Origin: Adiantum capillus-veneris
Taxonomy: Eukaryota > Streptophyta > Polypodiopsida > Polypodiales > Pteridaceae
Assembly: GCA_014529385.2 (NCBI GenBank)
Contig: CM043953.1
Coordinates: 93,131,342-93,195,341 of the forward strand
Length of the DNA stretch: 64,000 nucleotides
Direction of reading: 5' to 3'
Part shown: piece after piece, positions 34,215 to 49,000 of the stretch
Layout of the letters: every line of letters begins with the position of its first letter
Numbering within the stretch: the first letter of the stretch is position 1
Notes under the pieces: generated by a model
Database searches by the model: none
Told to the model about the DNA's origin: nothing
The model's input: only the letters and a program-made list of their open reading frames with translations
Made by a program: the position numbers and the translations under genes

Positions 34215-35814
34215 CCCGAAAATACATGTACACAAGCAGAGAAGAGAAGGGGAATGACGCCAAGAGACAAAAATCATGGATTTCCTTGCATATACACAAC
34301 CATGTACAACCAATTCTCTGGTCCATCACAACCCTGGGCCAAAAAAGCTAATGGAAAAAGCTCCAAGAGCAAAAAACCAGCATTGGCCAAAAGCCCATAA
34401 AAATTCACGTTCATCCCCTTTTATAAGAGGGGGCTAAGTCCAAAAAAGGAAAAAATGTGAGCTTCCTCAATTCGTGCAGTCAACTTTGAGTTTACATTAG
34501 TACTTTTTTTGATTTGGCATACACTTGGTTTACTTCTTTTTAGAAACATTTGCATGGGGGACACCTCTGTTTGTCCGGCTTCTTGAAATGCCCGCTTTGC
34601 TCACCCTTTGAATCCTTGAACTCTTTCTCTTGCTCTCTTTCACTTTGACCGGCCTTGGGCCCTCTCTCACACACACTGGCTACTGCCGCGGGACTACTCC
34701 CTTACCTCATCACTAGCGATATCGCTAGTTGGGGGGGGGGGGGGGGGGGGGGGTTGGTGCACTTTGTCTTCAAAAAGGGGGGAGCCAACCAGCGCACGGG
34801 ATTGAACCCTTGTGGGCATGCCACATCATCAAAACCTGCCGCCACCGCCCCACCATATAGAACCATCGACCGCCGGCTAGTGCCAGCCCACCACCGGTGC
34901 AACCAAAATCGCCGCCAAGATCTGCCCATTGTGCCATTGCGTAGCGCACAAGGGGCGACAGCCATAGCCACACTCAAGGGAGACGTGGCGGCCCTTGGTG
35001 AGGTCACCCCCAAGCCTTTAAAAAAAATCATTTGATGAGAAAAAACCCCATTGGGTGCCCTTCAATTTCAAGGCCCTGCCATTTGTGGCTCCAAAATCCG
35101 GCTCCCGATCCACAAAGCCTGGCTGAGACTCCTTGCTTCTGGCTTCAAGCCGCATAACCCTCACCTCATCTGGAATTTGGGAAGCCGTAAAAATGCTAGA
35201 TTTCATCTCCACCCAATCTTGAGCAAATGCACCCAACCTTCCAATTGCTATAACTTTCCGCTCCGGGCTCCATTTGACAAGCAATCAATTCTTGTTGGCT
35301 CCATACACTGCATAGCACCTTCTCAAACTCTGTCAAGGACCAAAAAATGCAAGTTGGCACAACTCCCCATGCGGTCAATCTGGCCCCCGAAAAAACTTCA
35401 AATAGCCATATCCTGCAATCCATAGCTTTGATCTGCAATTTGAAAAGACAGGTATGCTCCATAATTCGAGCACTATGCATCTATACACTGACATCCACTT
35501 GGGACACCTGTCCCTAGCTGCCCTGCCCGACGAGGATCTGCAATGCACTGCACCTTCAAACTCCAATATCTTGGGCTTCGTAGCTTTGTTTGATGAGCCG
35601 TCTGAATGTGCTTCTTCATCACTTCAAGCTCTACATTTATAGACCCAAAGAGTGTCCCTTGAACCTCCTTCATCTACTATCCAAATTAGCCCCTTTTGGA
35701 GCCTTTTTTGACCTATAAATTGCATCAGCCATACATATTCTCTGCTACCTGTCTGCCCATGATCTTGGTAGCTGCTTGAGCCCTTTGCCATGCTTCTGTT
35801 AGCCTGCAACATTT
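34215..35814 (-). mobile_element. LTR of the gag-only element (3' LTR, truncated)
   Basis: It aligns by eye with 50560-52276 and with 52570-60570: CATCCCCTTTTATA, the ACTAGCGATATCGCTAGT palindrome (34712-34729), a poly-G run, CATGCCACATCAT, CTTGAGCAAATGCACCCAAC, and the ending ATGCTTCTGTTAGCCTGCA. About 300 bp present in the 50277 copy are missing at its left end. A minus-strand TATA (TATAAAAGG) lies near 34420. ORFs inside are not genes. Confidence 0.75.
34712..34753. promoter_or_regulatory. Perfect palindrome followed by poly-G
   Basis: ACTAGCGATATCGCTAGT is an 18-bp perfect palindrome followed by more than 20 G. The same combination is found in the two other LTR copies (51079 and 53084), about 290 bp upstream of the LTR TATA box on the minus strand. 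It is a candidate protein-binding site plus G-quadruplex; function unknown. Confidence 0.5.
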
Positions 35815-37785
35815 ATGCTCAACCAAAAAAAGAGCTTTGTTCTACTTCGAATTGCAAAATTTGGCACACACTATGAGAAAACCAAAACCATATTTACATA
35901 GTCTTATTGCAGCCTACTGTCAAACCTTCAAGTGGGTTGCCCCACCCCTTGTATCACATAGCTTCCGCCTGGATCAAACACCTCCCATTGGCCTCTTCCG
36001 TCCACCTATAATAGCTCCATAGTGCCACACCAAGGCATATAGCCAACCGCATATCCAAACCACCAACAACATACTTCTACCACTCATGTACTTAATGGAA
36101 AACTGCCCACTAGTAGCAAAGCACCTCCAAGCACATCAACACTTTCATCAGCCAAAAACATACCTAACATACCTGACCCACCCTCCCAACCATATAAAGT
36201 GAGATCTTCTTCCAGGAGATCCTGCACTTGCTCAAAGGCCCATTGCACAGCCACTTTGATCACCATCCCCTTCAACCACCACTCACAAAGCTCCTTGGTA
36301 AACTTGGACACCGCCTTGTAATTTGGATCACCTGTCTCATAGGGTGCACTTGCTACATTGGAAACTCCTCTAGCTTTGGCTCCACACTATCCTTCTCATC
36401 GTCCATGCACTCAATTCCAACATCGTCAAGCTCCTCCTTGTCAACTGGCCCTTCAAGGTCGATTAGCACCACCTGCTTATGAGCTTCAACCACCTGCTCT
36501 TCAAGAATTTTCTCTCCTGCTACATCATACTCCACCAAGGAAGAGAGAAACTCATTCTCTATCGCATTCTCCTTGTCTTCTTCCATAGGCACCACTGCTC
36601 TATCCCTCTTGGCAAAATTCTGCACCTGTAGCACCACCATGGCACACTCCAATGCCACTTTCACCAACATGGCCATTAGCATAGCACCTTACATCACCTT
36701 TACGTGCATATAATCACCTGTAGGCCTAGACCACTCCACTTGGTCTTCATCAAGCACATTGACTTGCAATGTTCCCTCCTCTTATCGAACATTTCCCATC
36801 ACCATATCATCAAACACATAATAAGGCAGATTTACCTTTACCATCTCAGGTTCTTTAAAATCCGTTTCCTCACCATAGGATGTGGACTCATCTTCTCTAT
36901 TTTCCTCGCTTGTCTCCCAGCAACTCGAGCTTGTATCTTCATCATCATATACTAACTTCGCGTGTGCATCTTCATCCGCTTGTTGCTCCACAAATGCTTG
37001 ATCATCTTCATGACTTTGATCACTTTCTCCATATGCTTCTGAATCCTCAGTATTTGCAAACTGATTGCACTCTATTATCTTTTCATGCAAACTTTGCACA
37101 AAAACAGGCTTTATCTCTTTAAGCTGCACTGGAACCTCAACATCTACTACCGCTTTTGCACCTTGATTTACCTCGACATGGAGCTTCTACTCGTTGAAAA
37201 TCTCGTCCACCCTCGGCGCATGCACATCACAAACTGGAAATCTCCAAGAAACATAACCAACCATAGGCCTTACCTCCATAAGCTCTGCACTTCGAACAAC
37301 TGGAACCGCCTTTTGGTCGGACCAAAGGACACTCTGCTATCGCCGCAACGGACACATAATATGCCGGCTTAAAGACGCCCAACTCTAGCTTTTGCTTTAC
37401 CCTTTTTCTCTTCATCTTGGCCAGATAGACCATGTCTTCATAGGTATCAGCACCATCTTCCACCTTTTTTCTAACCCTTGGATTCAAGAACTCTAGCAGC
37501 TTTGACAAGTTCAAATACTGGTTGTTTTCTACCCCAGTACCAACCTCTAACTGCTTCCAACCAGCTTCCAATTACTCAAGAAAAATGGAAAAATCCTTAC
37601 TCACATCCTGGCGTACCGCCTTCAGCAGCTTTGCACCAGCTCCCTTTGCAATAATATCCTCTCAAAAACGCTCCAAAATTTGAGCTTGCATCTCCTGCCA
37701 TGATCTTTGATCACTGCTCTCTAAACCATCAAACCACATCTTGGCTCGCCCTCACATCAATAGCGGCACCGTCTGCAGCTTTTCC
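35815..37785 (-). pseudogene. gag-like region of a gag-only (non-autonomous) LTR element, interrupted
   Basis: Reading leftwards from 37785, the frame starts GEKLQTVPLLMRGRAKMWFD, a typical gag capsid phrase, and continues with ILERF, NLSKLLEFLNPRVRKK and CSKCRA (37571-37227). Acidic segments follow (37129-36782; 36682-36353; 36311-36084), separated by stops. The start of the gene lies beyond the inserted Tat-like element, at 50060-50150, where DFELWLMSM is seen. Removing the insertion and one CCATC copy restores contiguity, although one base of frameshift remains near the junction. No protease, RT or integrase follows before the 3' LTR, so this looks like a gag-only retrotransposon. Confidence 0.65.
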
Positions 37786-37790
37786 CCATC
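37786..37790. other. Target-site duplication (left)
   Basis: CCATC here and at 50055-50059 flank the 12.3-kb element exactly, the 5-bp duplication expected for Ty3/gypsy integration. Confidence 0.8.
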
Positions 37791-40493
<2,703 letters not shown>

Positions 40494-40506
40494 TTAGCCC
40501 TCCCCT
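40494..40506 (-). other. Polypurine tract
   Basis: On the minus strand AGGGGAGGGCTAA directly precedes the LTR start TGATAGCC. Confidence 0.65.
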
Positions 40507-40520
40507 GGATGATGGTATAT

Positions 40521-43007
40521 TCATGTACCATCATAGAGCATCTTTTCCAAAGACAGTGCTTCAGAGTCCTTGACAAGATCTTCATTGTTTGGCCGCTTGG
40601 AATTTTGGTTTGTGTTACACTCATGTTTCATGGAAAAATACTTACATGGGATAGTTGCCTTTTGCTGTGGTAGATCCTTTGGTAGAAGGCGACTCAAGTA
40701 AAGCTTCAAGCGATAGCCGTTTACCTTCCTGGAGTGCTCTTTCCCATTCAAGTCCATAAGTTGATAGTAACTTGAATTGAAAGCCTTCTTGACTATGTAT
40801 AGCCCCTGCCATCTTGTTTCAAATTTGGCATCAAAACGATTATCGAGTCGATTGTCATACCTTAGCACAAGATCTCCTTCATTGATGCCTTTGTCCTTCA
40901 GTTTCTTGTCAAGCTTCTCCTTTGTCTGTGTGGCTTTCCTCTTATAGCACTCGTATGCTGCTTCTCTTTTCCACTCAAGCTCAGCTAAGGTAAGAAGTCG
41001 ATCCATCCATGCTTCTTGATCATCTTGTGCTGATTTGCCATGAAGTCGCATTGTTGGAATTTTTAGCTCAATTGGCTGTAAAGCCTCTTGACCATAGACC
41101 AAGTGAAATGGTGTGAACTCCGTGGCTTCCCTATATGTGGTTCCATATGCCCACAAGGCGCCATCCAAGAAGTCATCCCATAATTTTGTGTTGTTTTGCA
41201 CCATCTTTCTAATGATTCCTGCAATGACACCATTAGCCTTCTCCACCAAACCATTTGACTGTGGGTAGTATGGTGTGCTATGACAATGTAGAATGTGAAG
41301 CTCTTCACAAACTTCTGTGAGCAAGCCCTTCCTAAACCCTGGACCATTATCAGAAACAATCTCCAAAGGTGTGCCAAATCTACAACAAATGTGATTGTAC
41401 ACAAACTTGCTAACTGTCCTCTCATTCACTCTTGCCACACTTTGAGCTTCCACCCACCTAGTCATATAGTCTACAGCCACTAGAATGTAGAGTTTACCAT
41501 TTTTTGTCCTAGGCAGAGGACCCATGGCATCAATGCCCCACTTTTCAAAGGGTCCATTTGCAATCACTATTTGCCTCGGGCCATGCACCAACCTTCTATT
41601 TCCATTTATCTGACAATTGTGACAGCTTTTACACCAATGTTGAACATCCACATGCAAGCTTGGCCAAACATACCCCGCAAGCAAAATCTTCTTCACAGTT
41701 AATTCTTGGGCAAAATGACCACCACATGCTTCTTCGTGCAAACCTTTTAGAATGGCTGGAATTTCCTCAATAGTTGGTACTCTTCTGCACACTTGATCCT
41801 TCCCTCTTTGATAGAGGGAGCCTTCTAGGAAGAGATACATGCTTGCCTTCTTCATGAGTCTCCTCTTCTGAGCTTTTGTGAAGTCTGGTGGAAACTCACC
41901 CTCCAAAATGTAGCCAATGATGGGAGCCAATGACTCCAATCCCTGGTACCTCGGTTGCTTCACAGTAGCCGCCACCATGATGACCTGCACTTCTTTATTT
42001 ACACATGCAACGGCTTGTTGTGCAAGTAAATCAGCATCTTCATTTTGTTTCCTAGGAATATGATATAATTGCACCTCCTCAAATTGATTAAATAGCCTAC
42101 GAATGGCATGAACTTTTGTCCTTAAGCTTTCATTCTTGCATGCCCAAATGCCTAAAATCTGTTTAACAATGAGAAGTGCATCTCCTTTTACCATGAGACG
42201 TTGTATCCCTTGGCCAATGCACATCTTCAAACCATGAAGTAGAGTGTCATATTCTGCTTCATTGTTGCTAGCTGAACTTGGTAGATTGAACTTCTCTTTC
42301 ATGACCACCTCTCCACTTGGATTGAGCAACACTAGCCCTCCCCCTGCTTTTCCTGTGGCTCGACGAAAAGCTCCATCAAAGAACAAGGTAAAAGCATTAG
42401 GAATACTTTTTGGTGGTGGCAATGGTAGGGTCTTTACTTCAGGCACCTTAATCTCCTTTTCATGCACCCTATAAGTGAGAATCCCTGCCAATTGTGCACG
42501 CACACTATCTTCTACCTTGAAAGAGTATTGAAACTCTTGCAACTCCATAATCCACTTTGAGATCCTAGTACTAAGATTCATTTGAGATGACACCCAAGGG
42601 AACAAATTCTCTGCGGTGAGGATTACAAAAGGTTTTGGGAGCAAGTAGGATCTAAACTTCCTTATCGCAAACATGAGAGAAAGCATCATGAGTTCTCCTT
42701 CTGTGTAGTCTCTCTCCAAAGCATTCATGACCCTACTAGCAAAGTAGATGGGTCGCATCCTTGTACTGTGGGGATCTTGTTGTAGCAACACAGCACCAAT
42801 TGTTTCCCTTCCAACACTAGAGCTAACAAAGAATGTGTACTCCCAACAAGGAGGCATGAGTGTTGGTAGCTCTGACAAAATGAATTTAATGTTACAAAAA
42901 TACTCTTCAAGCTCATCAGACCATGCAAATTCTACTTGTTGTGTCAACTTTTGCAAAGGATGAAGCAACTCCGAAGCTAAGTGAATAAAGCGTGACATAT
43001 ACTTCAC
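40521..43007 (-). CDS. RNase H, archaeal-type RNase H and integrase polyprotein (RT core missing)
   Basis: An uninterrupted 828-codon frame. Residues 1-50 are the RT thumb/connection (MSRFIHLASELLHPLQKL). The gypsy RNase H-like part follows (about 55-190, IYFASRVMNALERDYTEGE). Next comes a second RNase H with D211 (FFDGAF), E250 (NNEAEY), D276 (VKGDAL) and D326 (NEDAD), the extra domain characteristic of the Tat lineage. Integrase has H424, H431, C462 and C465 as zinc ligands and a DD35E core: D493 (GIDAMG), D553 (SDNGPGF), E589 (SNGLVEK). The C-terminal domain includes NEGDLVLRYDNRLDNRFDAK. The frame extends upstream without a stop through PSPKNLKEV, the end of RT. All visible catalytic residues of both intact enzymes are kept. 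Confidence 0.9.
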   Translation of the reverse strand: MKYMSRFIHLASELLHPLQKLTQQVEFAWSDELEEYFCNIKFILSELPTLMPPCWEYTFFVSSSVGRETIGAVLLQQDPHSTRMRPIYFASRVMNALERDYTEGELMMLSLMFAIRKFRSYLLPKPFVILTAENLFPWVSSQMNLSTRISKWIMELQEFQYSFKVEDSVRAQLAGILTYRVHEKEIKVPEVKTLPLPPPKSIPNAFTLFFDGAFRRATGKAGGGLVLLNPSGEVVMKEKFNLPSSASNNEAEYDTLLHGLKMCIGQGIQRLMVKGDALLIVKQILGIWACKNESLRTKVHAIRRLFNQFEEVQLYHIPRKQNEDADLLAQQAVACVNKEVQVIMVAATVKQPRYQGLESLAPIIGYILEGEFPPDFTKAQKRRLMKKASMYLFLEGSLYQRGKDQVCRRVPTIEEIPAILKGLHEEACGGHFAQELTVKKILLAGYVWPSLHVDVQHWCKSCHNCQINGNRRLVHGPRQIVIANGPFEKWGIDAMGPLPRTKNGKLYILVAVDYMTRWVEAQSVARVNERTVSKFVYNHICCRFGTPLEIVSDNGPGFRKGLLTEVCEELHILHCHSTPYYPQSNGLVEKANGVIAGIIRKMVQNNTKLWDDFLDGALWAYGTTYREATEFTPFHLVYGQEALQPIELKIPTMRLHGKSAQDDQEAWMDRLLTLAELEWKREAAYECYKRKATQTKEKLDKKLKDKGINEGDLVLRYDNRLDNRFDAKFETRWQGLYIVKKAFNSSYYQLMDLNGKEHSRKVNGYRLKLYLSRLLPKDLPQQKATIPCKYFSMKHECNTNQNSKRPNNEDLVKDSEALSLEKMLYDGT

Positions 43008-43091
43008 TTTTTGAATGAATGATATGACCTCTTTGAGATTCTTGGGTGAGGGGAGCTCAGGCTACTTTCAAATAGGTATCGCATTGGAAGA
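43008..43091 (-). other. Deletion scar where the RT domain should be
   Basis: Between the gag-protease stop and the thumb ORF there are only 84 bp, while a Ty3 RT needs several hundred. The right side (PSPKNLKEVISF) is RT thumb and the left side is the pre-RT linker, so fingers, palm and the YxDD site have been lost. Confidence 0.75.
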
Positions 43092-45164
43092 TCAATTGAA
43101 AACAACCTTTATCACTCCTTGAACAACATCTACTCCACGCACGTCGGTGTAGTCTTTAGCAAAAAGCCTAGGAAACTTCCTTAGCACACATTTGAACTCC
43201 TCTATTTCATCCTTTGTAAGTGTTGTTGATAGCATACCTTCCAGCATCCCTTCATCTTGAACACCTTCGTTCTCTTGAGGACCTACCTCCTCCAAGCCTT
43301 GACAAGAGGTCTCTTGGTTGCTTGGCTTAAACCTTACCCCCATGACTTCGATGGAAGACTCCTCTTCAGTAATGCTGCCGCTACTTTCTTCTTCTGAAGT
43401 GCTATCGGTCCAACCTTCTTCCGTCTCACTTTGAGATGATTCTTCATGGAGCTCCTCTTGGCGTTGCTCCTTCATATCAAAGACAACCTTCTTGTGATTG
43501 TCATTCTTGCAAATTAGCTTTCCACTCTCCCAATCCTGCAAAGCTCGCATTTTCATTAGCCATGGTCTTCCTAGGATAAATGGGTAACCATTTCCCTTGG
43601 TAGACATGACATAGAAATCCACTGCCTTCTTAATGCCAAAGGCCTCCACAAAAACATTTTTACAAATGCCTACGCACCTAGCCTTGCTATTGTTTGCCAT
43701 TTTCACTTTGATTTCAGGTGTCTCATGGATGTGCATCCCTAGTCTTTGCATGAGCCCTTCTGTCATGATGCAAATTTGTGCACCCCCATCCACTAGACCT
43801 TTCCTAACCAATCTTCCTTTTATGTAACAATCTAGCACAGGTGTAATATCCTCGCTCATTTCAGCATGTGCAATTTTTACAACAGGAAAACTCTCTTTTA
43901 CCTTTCTCCTAGTGCTAACTGCCTTTGTTAAATCCCTCCTAACTTGTGGGCATAATGCAAAAAACTGAGGCCATGAGATATCAGGACCCTTACCTCGCAT
44001 GTCTTCCAACAGGTTGTATGGAGCCATACCATGTCCAAGAGGGAAGTCTTGGAGATTGATACGACGTCGAGTCCTCTTAGCTTCCTTGGTCTCCTTTCCC
44101 TTCTTGCCTTGTCCATGGTCACTCTGTGATGGGACACCCTCTTTCTCTTTACCTTTTCCTCGACCACGCTTAATGCCATTTGCTTCCATGTCAACCTCAT
44201 TTAATTTTGTCACCTCTACCACATGCACATTTGGATTTGGCAAAGGTGGAACTCCTTCTACCCCTTGTGGAGGTGGTCTTGGTCCATTTGGTCTTTGTAG
44301 AAGCCTTGGTTGTTGACCAGTTCCTTCACCTGCATTCATCACTGGGTAATTCAAGTTAGGTCTCCCTGGCTCCCCACGGGGCCAAGGACAATTATACATC
44401 CCATGTCCAGACTCTCCGCAATTCCAACATTGCAAGACTCTCCTAGGTCGTGGATCTCGCTCTTCAGACTTCTTTGCTTGTCCCTTTGGACCTACAGCTT
44501 GTGCAAGGTGAATTGACAGGCTGCTTAAAGATTCGTTTAACTTCTCAATTACTTCCGCCGTTACCTCAGGAATCTCCCTCGATGTTGATGCTTGTGACTT
44601 ACCTTTGGGTCTAAGACCTTCTATTGGAACCTCTCCCCTAAAGCACTTGAGTTTCCTATATTTCTCAGCAGCCCTAGTTTCAGCTGCATCAAAGGTAGCA
44701 CGTGCACCCGCCTCAACTTTTACCTTAAGGTCAGGAAAGAGTCCGGCTATGAACCTCTCCTTCTTTAGAAATTCTGCACCATCACCAGGGTTAGCAACAT
44801 TTCGTATCCATAGAGCCCAAAGACGTAGAAACTCTTGCTTGTACAAGTAGTAGTCATCTAAGTCTTTTTGCTTATGAGAAACAATGTCTTGCCATAATTT
44901 TTGAGTGTTTTGGGGATCAAAGAAGTATTTCTTGAAACGATTCAAAACTTCTGTGTAATTCCCCTTAACTTCCTCAGGCAAAGAGTCAAACCAAGTACTA
45001 GCATCTTTCCTAAGGACCACCTCAAACATTTCTACACGTTCTTGATCAGTTATTATCCTCTTGATACGGCAAGACATCTTGAAATTTGCTAAAAATAATT
45101 ATGCATCCTCTCCAGGCTCTCCAAAGAAAAGAGGATATCCAGACATTTGGCGTTGGCTCTCCAT
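43092..45164 (-). pseudogene. gag-protease of the Tat-like element (one early stop)
   Basis: The likely start is the ATG at 45164. A TAA at 45101-45099 (codon 22) interrupts, and the frame is then open from 45098 to 43092 (661 codons from the ATG at 45077). Capsid region: WFDSLPEEVKGNYTEVLNRF. CCHC zinc knuckle: CWNCGESGHGMYNC, about residues 217-230 of the 661. Basic linker (GRGKGKEKEG). Retropepsin: GLVDGGAQICIM with active-site Asp about residue 430 and DGG in place of DSG; FILGRPWLM follows. An acidic tail ends with the RLFAKDYTDVRG segment that normally leads into RT, then stops. The start of RT is deleted just after this point. Confidence 0.85.
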
Positions 45165-45762
45165 TGAATTGATTTCAAAATGACGCGTTTTTGTTTTTTC
45201 TTTCTTTAAAAGATTTACACAATAATATTTTCTAAATTGCAATCTATTCTACAACAAAATAAAAATATTCACATCAAATGACCTATGATAATCAATAAGA
45301 GGTAGAATGACAGGGTTTGGTGACGCGAGAATTTCTCCTGCTCTTTGGGCACCGAACATGAATACCATACGTTGTTGAAAATGGATTTTTCTACTAATTG
45401 CAATGTTTACTCTAATGTGTGGAGTGAAATGAAAGGGAAAAACCTGTATTCCTGGGCCATTATCCATGGTCTATGCATGACCTAATTCTTAAAACAAAAC
45501 AAAAATATAGACGTCCAAACTAAGGTCGTACCTAATGAGAGGCAAAATAAAAGGATTTACTGATGCGTTTATCTCTACCAACCTAAGAGGACCTAAAATT
45601 CTACGAATTACTCGTTGAAATTGCAACTTAGTACTAACAATTATGTGTACCTTTTGCCTTGCAATGGGAATGAAGGGATCATACAAATTCTCATGATTCA
45701 TGCGAGCTACTTGATTATACTAAAGGTTGAGCCTTCACAAAACATACACAAGCCTCTCCTCA

Positions 45763-45774
45763 GTGGGGGCACCA
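45763..45774 (-). other. Primer-binding site of the Tat-like element
   Basis: On the minus strand TGGTGCCCCCAC directly follows the 5' LTR. The same 12-mer follows LTRs at 50265-50276 and 52285-52296 of the gag-only family. The tRNA is not identified. Confidence 0.7.
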
Positions 45775-46036
45775 ATTTGAGGCGGTCCGGGGCGGGCAAC
45801 AAGAAGAGCAACCTCTAGACACCCTTCAAGGCTCCCGTGCTGCTCAATGGGGCTGGGGCACAACACAACACAAATCAAAACAACAAACCCACAGCCAAAT
45901 CCCAACTACACAAGGGGCACCACCTAGTGTAAGAGCGAACTAGGACGCAAAAGAGGAGAATCGTTAGAGCAACCCACAAACAAGCAAGGAATTTACACTA
46001 ACCCTAACACCAATGGAACACTCTCACACACTAAAA

Positions 46037-46088
<52 letters not shown>

Positions 46089-49000
46089 TGCTCGGGCTGC
46101 TTTGAAACGTATCGGCAATGATCAAGCAAACACAACTATATATTTAAGAAAGAGAGAGAAAGGGGGAGGGGGTGCTTGTTGCATTAATACCTTTTTACAA
46201 ATCTGTCATGACAAATGAAAGTGAGATTAGTATTTGCTCAACATAGCTTGCGTAAATTTCACCACAACACATCACAAGAAAAGCCACCCCAATCACTATC
46301 TTAAGGCCAAAGGAGTCCTCTCCACCCTGTCGCCCTCTTACAGTATGTGGGATTTATGGCTAGATTGACGACAACACCAGAGACAAGCTATCAAGAACTT
46401 AACAAAAAAACACCAAGACACTTACGCATCATTGTTGTCCATTACTTCACGTTGGAAGGGAGACAAAGTATCCAAGATTAGTCCAAATCCACCCTCCTTG
46501 ATTCAGCAAATGTTGGGCTTACACTAGTAGGAGAAATGATAGATTTCCTACTCTCAATTGAATGATCACTCTCTCTCTTACAATGGCATAGAGTTCCCTT
46601 GCTAATCCCCTATTACAACACATGCACATGCATAAGACAATGAGCTTCCACTCAAGAGCTCCTTCTAGAGAGGTTGAGCTTGGCTTCTCAAGCTATAGCA
46701 TAGTGCTCTTGCTTAAAGCTCTCTCCTTTTGTGCTAGCTACACCCTCCTTTTATAGCAATTTTGAAGGCTAGGGTTACTCCTCTAATGTCATAATAATCA
46801 ATATCTAATTCTCCTAAATGATTTTCTCATATTAAACTGATCATTTAATGTGGGGAAGTGCCAAGGGAGAAAAAGCTAGAATATTGGTTAAGTTAGCAGA
46901 CCGGCCACAGTAGGGATCCAAAGGAGGGAAAATAGGGATCCAAAGGGGGGGCCATCTGCAAAAGAGCCATGTGAAACAATGGGCTAAAAAGACCCTAAGG
47001 TTCAGCCCATTAAGACTTCCAAAATGCTAAGGTTCCAAAATTCAAAGGTTGTGTCCAAAGGTCAACCTTAGGGAAAATTGGATGCTTGGTGTGTGTGCCC
47101 AAAAAGTCTTTCTGCATCCCTACATGGGAGGGGGCGAGCCCCAAAGCTAGGGGATGAGAGAGAAAACCACACACACACACACAGGCTCCCTTTACACAAA
47201 GGGAATGAGGGACACATGTCAGCTCCCTAGGCCAGATGCCCACAAGGTGTGCCCAATTCCTATTGGAAGACCCTTGAAGTGGACCAATGAGAATTAAGCT
47301 AGAGTAAATCTAGTTTAATTAATTTAAAAACATTTAATAAAAGAAACCAATAAGAATTAAGTGTCCTAGAAGACTATTGGGCAGTCTCCCAAGGGGTCCA
47401 ATGAGCATTCAGGAGCCCCATGGCTTGCCTGATTCCTATTGGCCAGGAGGCAAAGGGGTCCAATGAGAGTTTAGTTTAATTATTTAATTACCTAAAGCTC
47501 TCACAAAAGGGGAAAGGGGGACACATGTCAGAAGGCTATCACTTATGCTGCTTAATCCCTATTGGCTTGACCTGGGGAGGTCCAATGAGGCAAAAGCCAG
47601 CCTAACTTAGCAGCTAGGGCTCGCCCAAGAGAGAGAGGGGGCTGATTTTTGCTTGGCATTGACACACACACTCTCACACTTGACCATGTGTGAAGGAAAA
47701 ACACTCTATCTCCTCCCAAGCTTTAATGGAGAGCTCATCACCTACTCCAAGCTTGTGAGATAGAAGCCTACATCAACACTCTCTTGGCATGTGGATGCAA
47801 ATCCAACCAAGAGCCAAGCTTCAATGCATGCTCATCTTCTCTACCAAGCTAATTACTAAGCTAAGCTATGCTAATATGAGTGATTATGTGAGGAGATGTA
47901 CTTCTTTCTCGTAAGATACTTCTTTTTCCTCTCAATCTACTCTCATACCCTGCTAGCTCTCACCATCTTCGAAGGTGTGTGAGGTCTTGGGTCTGAGAAC
48001 GGGGATAATTCAAGTTGTGTTTGATTAAGTGTTTTGCTTGGTGTATGAAGCTTCCATCTTCATTGCACTAGCTAGTCTTGAAGGAACACAAAGAATTGTA
48101 TTGTACAATGTCTCTCTTGATGGGAGAAACCATAATACAAAGCCTTTTGGAGGGGGGACCGGCTCCATGCAAATCCGGTCCTCAACTGTTGTCAATAGTT
48201 TAATTGCTCTCTCTTTTGAAAGTATTGTCGATGCTATCTAACTAGGTGTTATGCTTTTTGTTGCTCTCTCCACCCAAGCACTCTTGTAATTATCATTAGG
48301 AATCTATTCTAATGAAATGCCCACTATGTTCATGCTAATTTCCGCTACAAATAAGATTTTAGGCCATTAAATGTTACATCTAACCATGGTTGGGTTAGAT
48401 TTTCAGCAATTTATCTAATTTCTTTTGCTTGGAATTATCAAGAAGTTGGTGGGGAAAGAGAGAGGAGAGAAATGGAGGTGATAGGACTTTTCATAGTGGG
48501 TTAGTGTTAGTAGAGTTAGTATTAATTTACAAATGGAATTGGATATTTACAATGGGAGTATCCATGTAGGATACAAATAAGGAAGAAAAACTCTTAAGAG
48601 GTAAGAAAAGGTGGATTTCTTACAAGGTTGATGCTCCAAGTGTCTTGAGTAGGGCCAATTTTGATGCTTGTTGATGGTCCACTAGCTTTGACGGTACATT
48701 TTTTCTCCACTCTTGACCTTCCTTGAGAGACAAGGTAATTGAAGCTGAGTAATCAACCACCATGATGCTATCTTTTAAGAGAAGAGGCTGAATTTTGTGG
48801 TTTTTTTGATAGATATGGATAAATTGGAGGAGAAAAAATGAGACTAGGTGGTCAATTTTGGAATGGAATTGTGTGTGGGAGGTATGAGTTCACCATGGTT
48901 TCTCTTATTCTTCAAGGTTGAGGAGAAGGTGAGTAGGGTGCAGAGAGGTGGGGATGATGAGTGGAGAAGTGTGTGTGAAAGAGGAAAATGATAAAGTGGA

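Noticed and set aside
34655-35642. Several ORFs of 60-126 codons in the LTR near 35 kb
   Set aside because: The same sequence recurs in the other LTR copies with indels that break the frames, so these are non-coding LTR.
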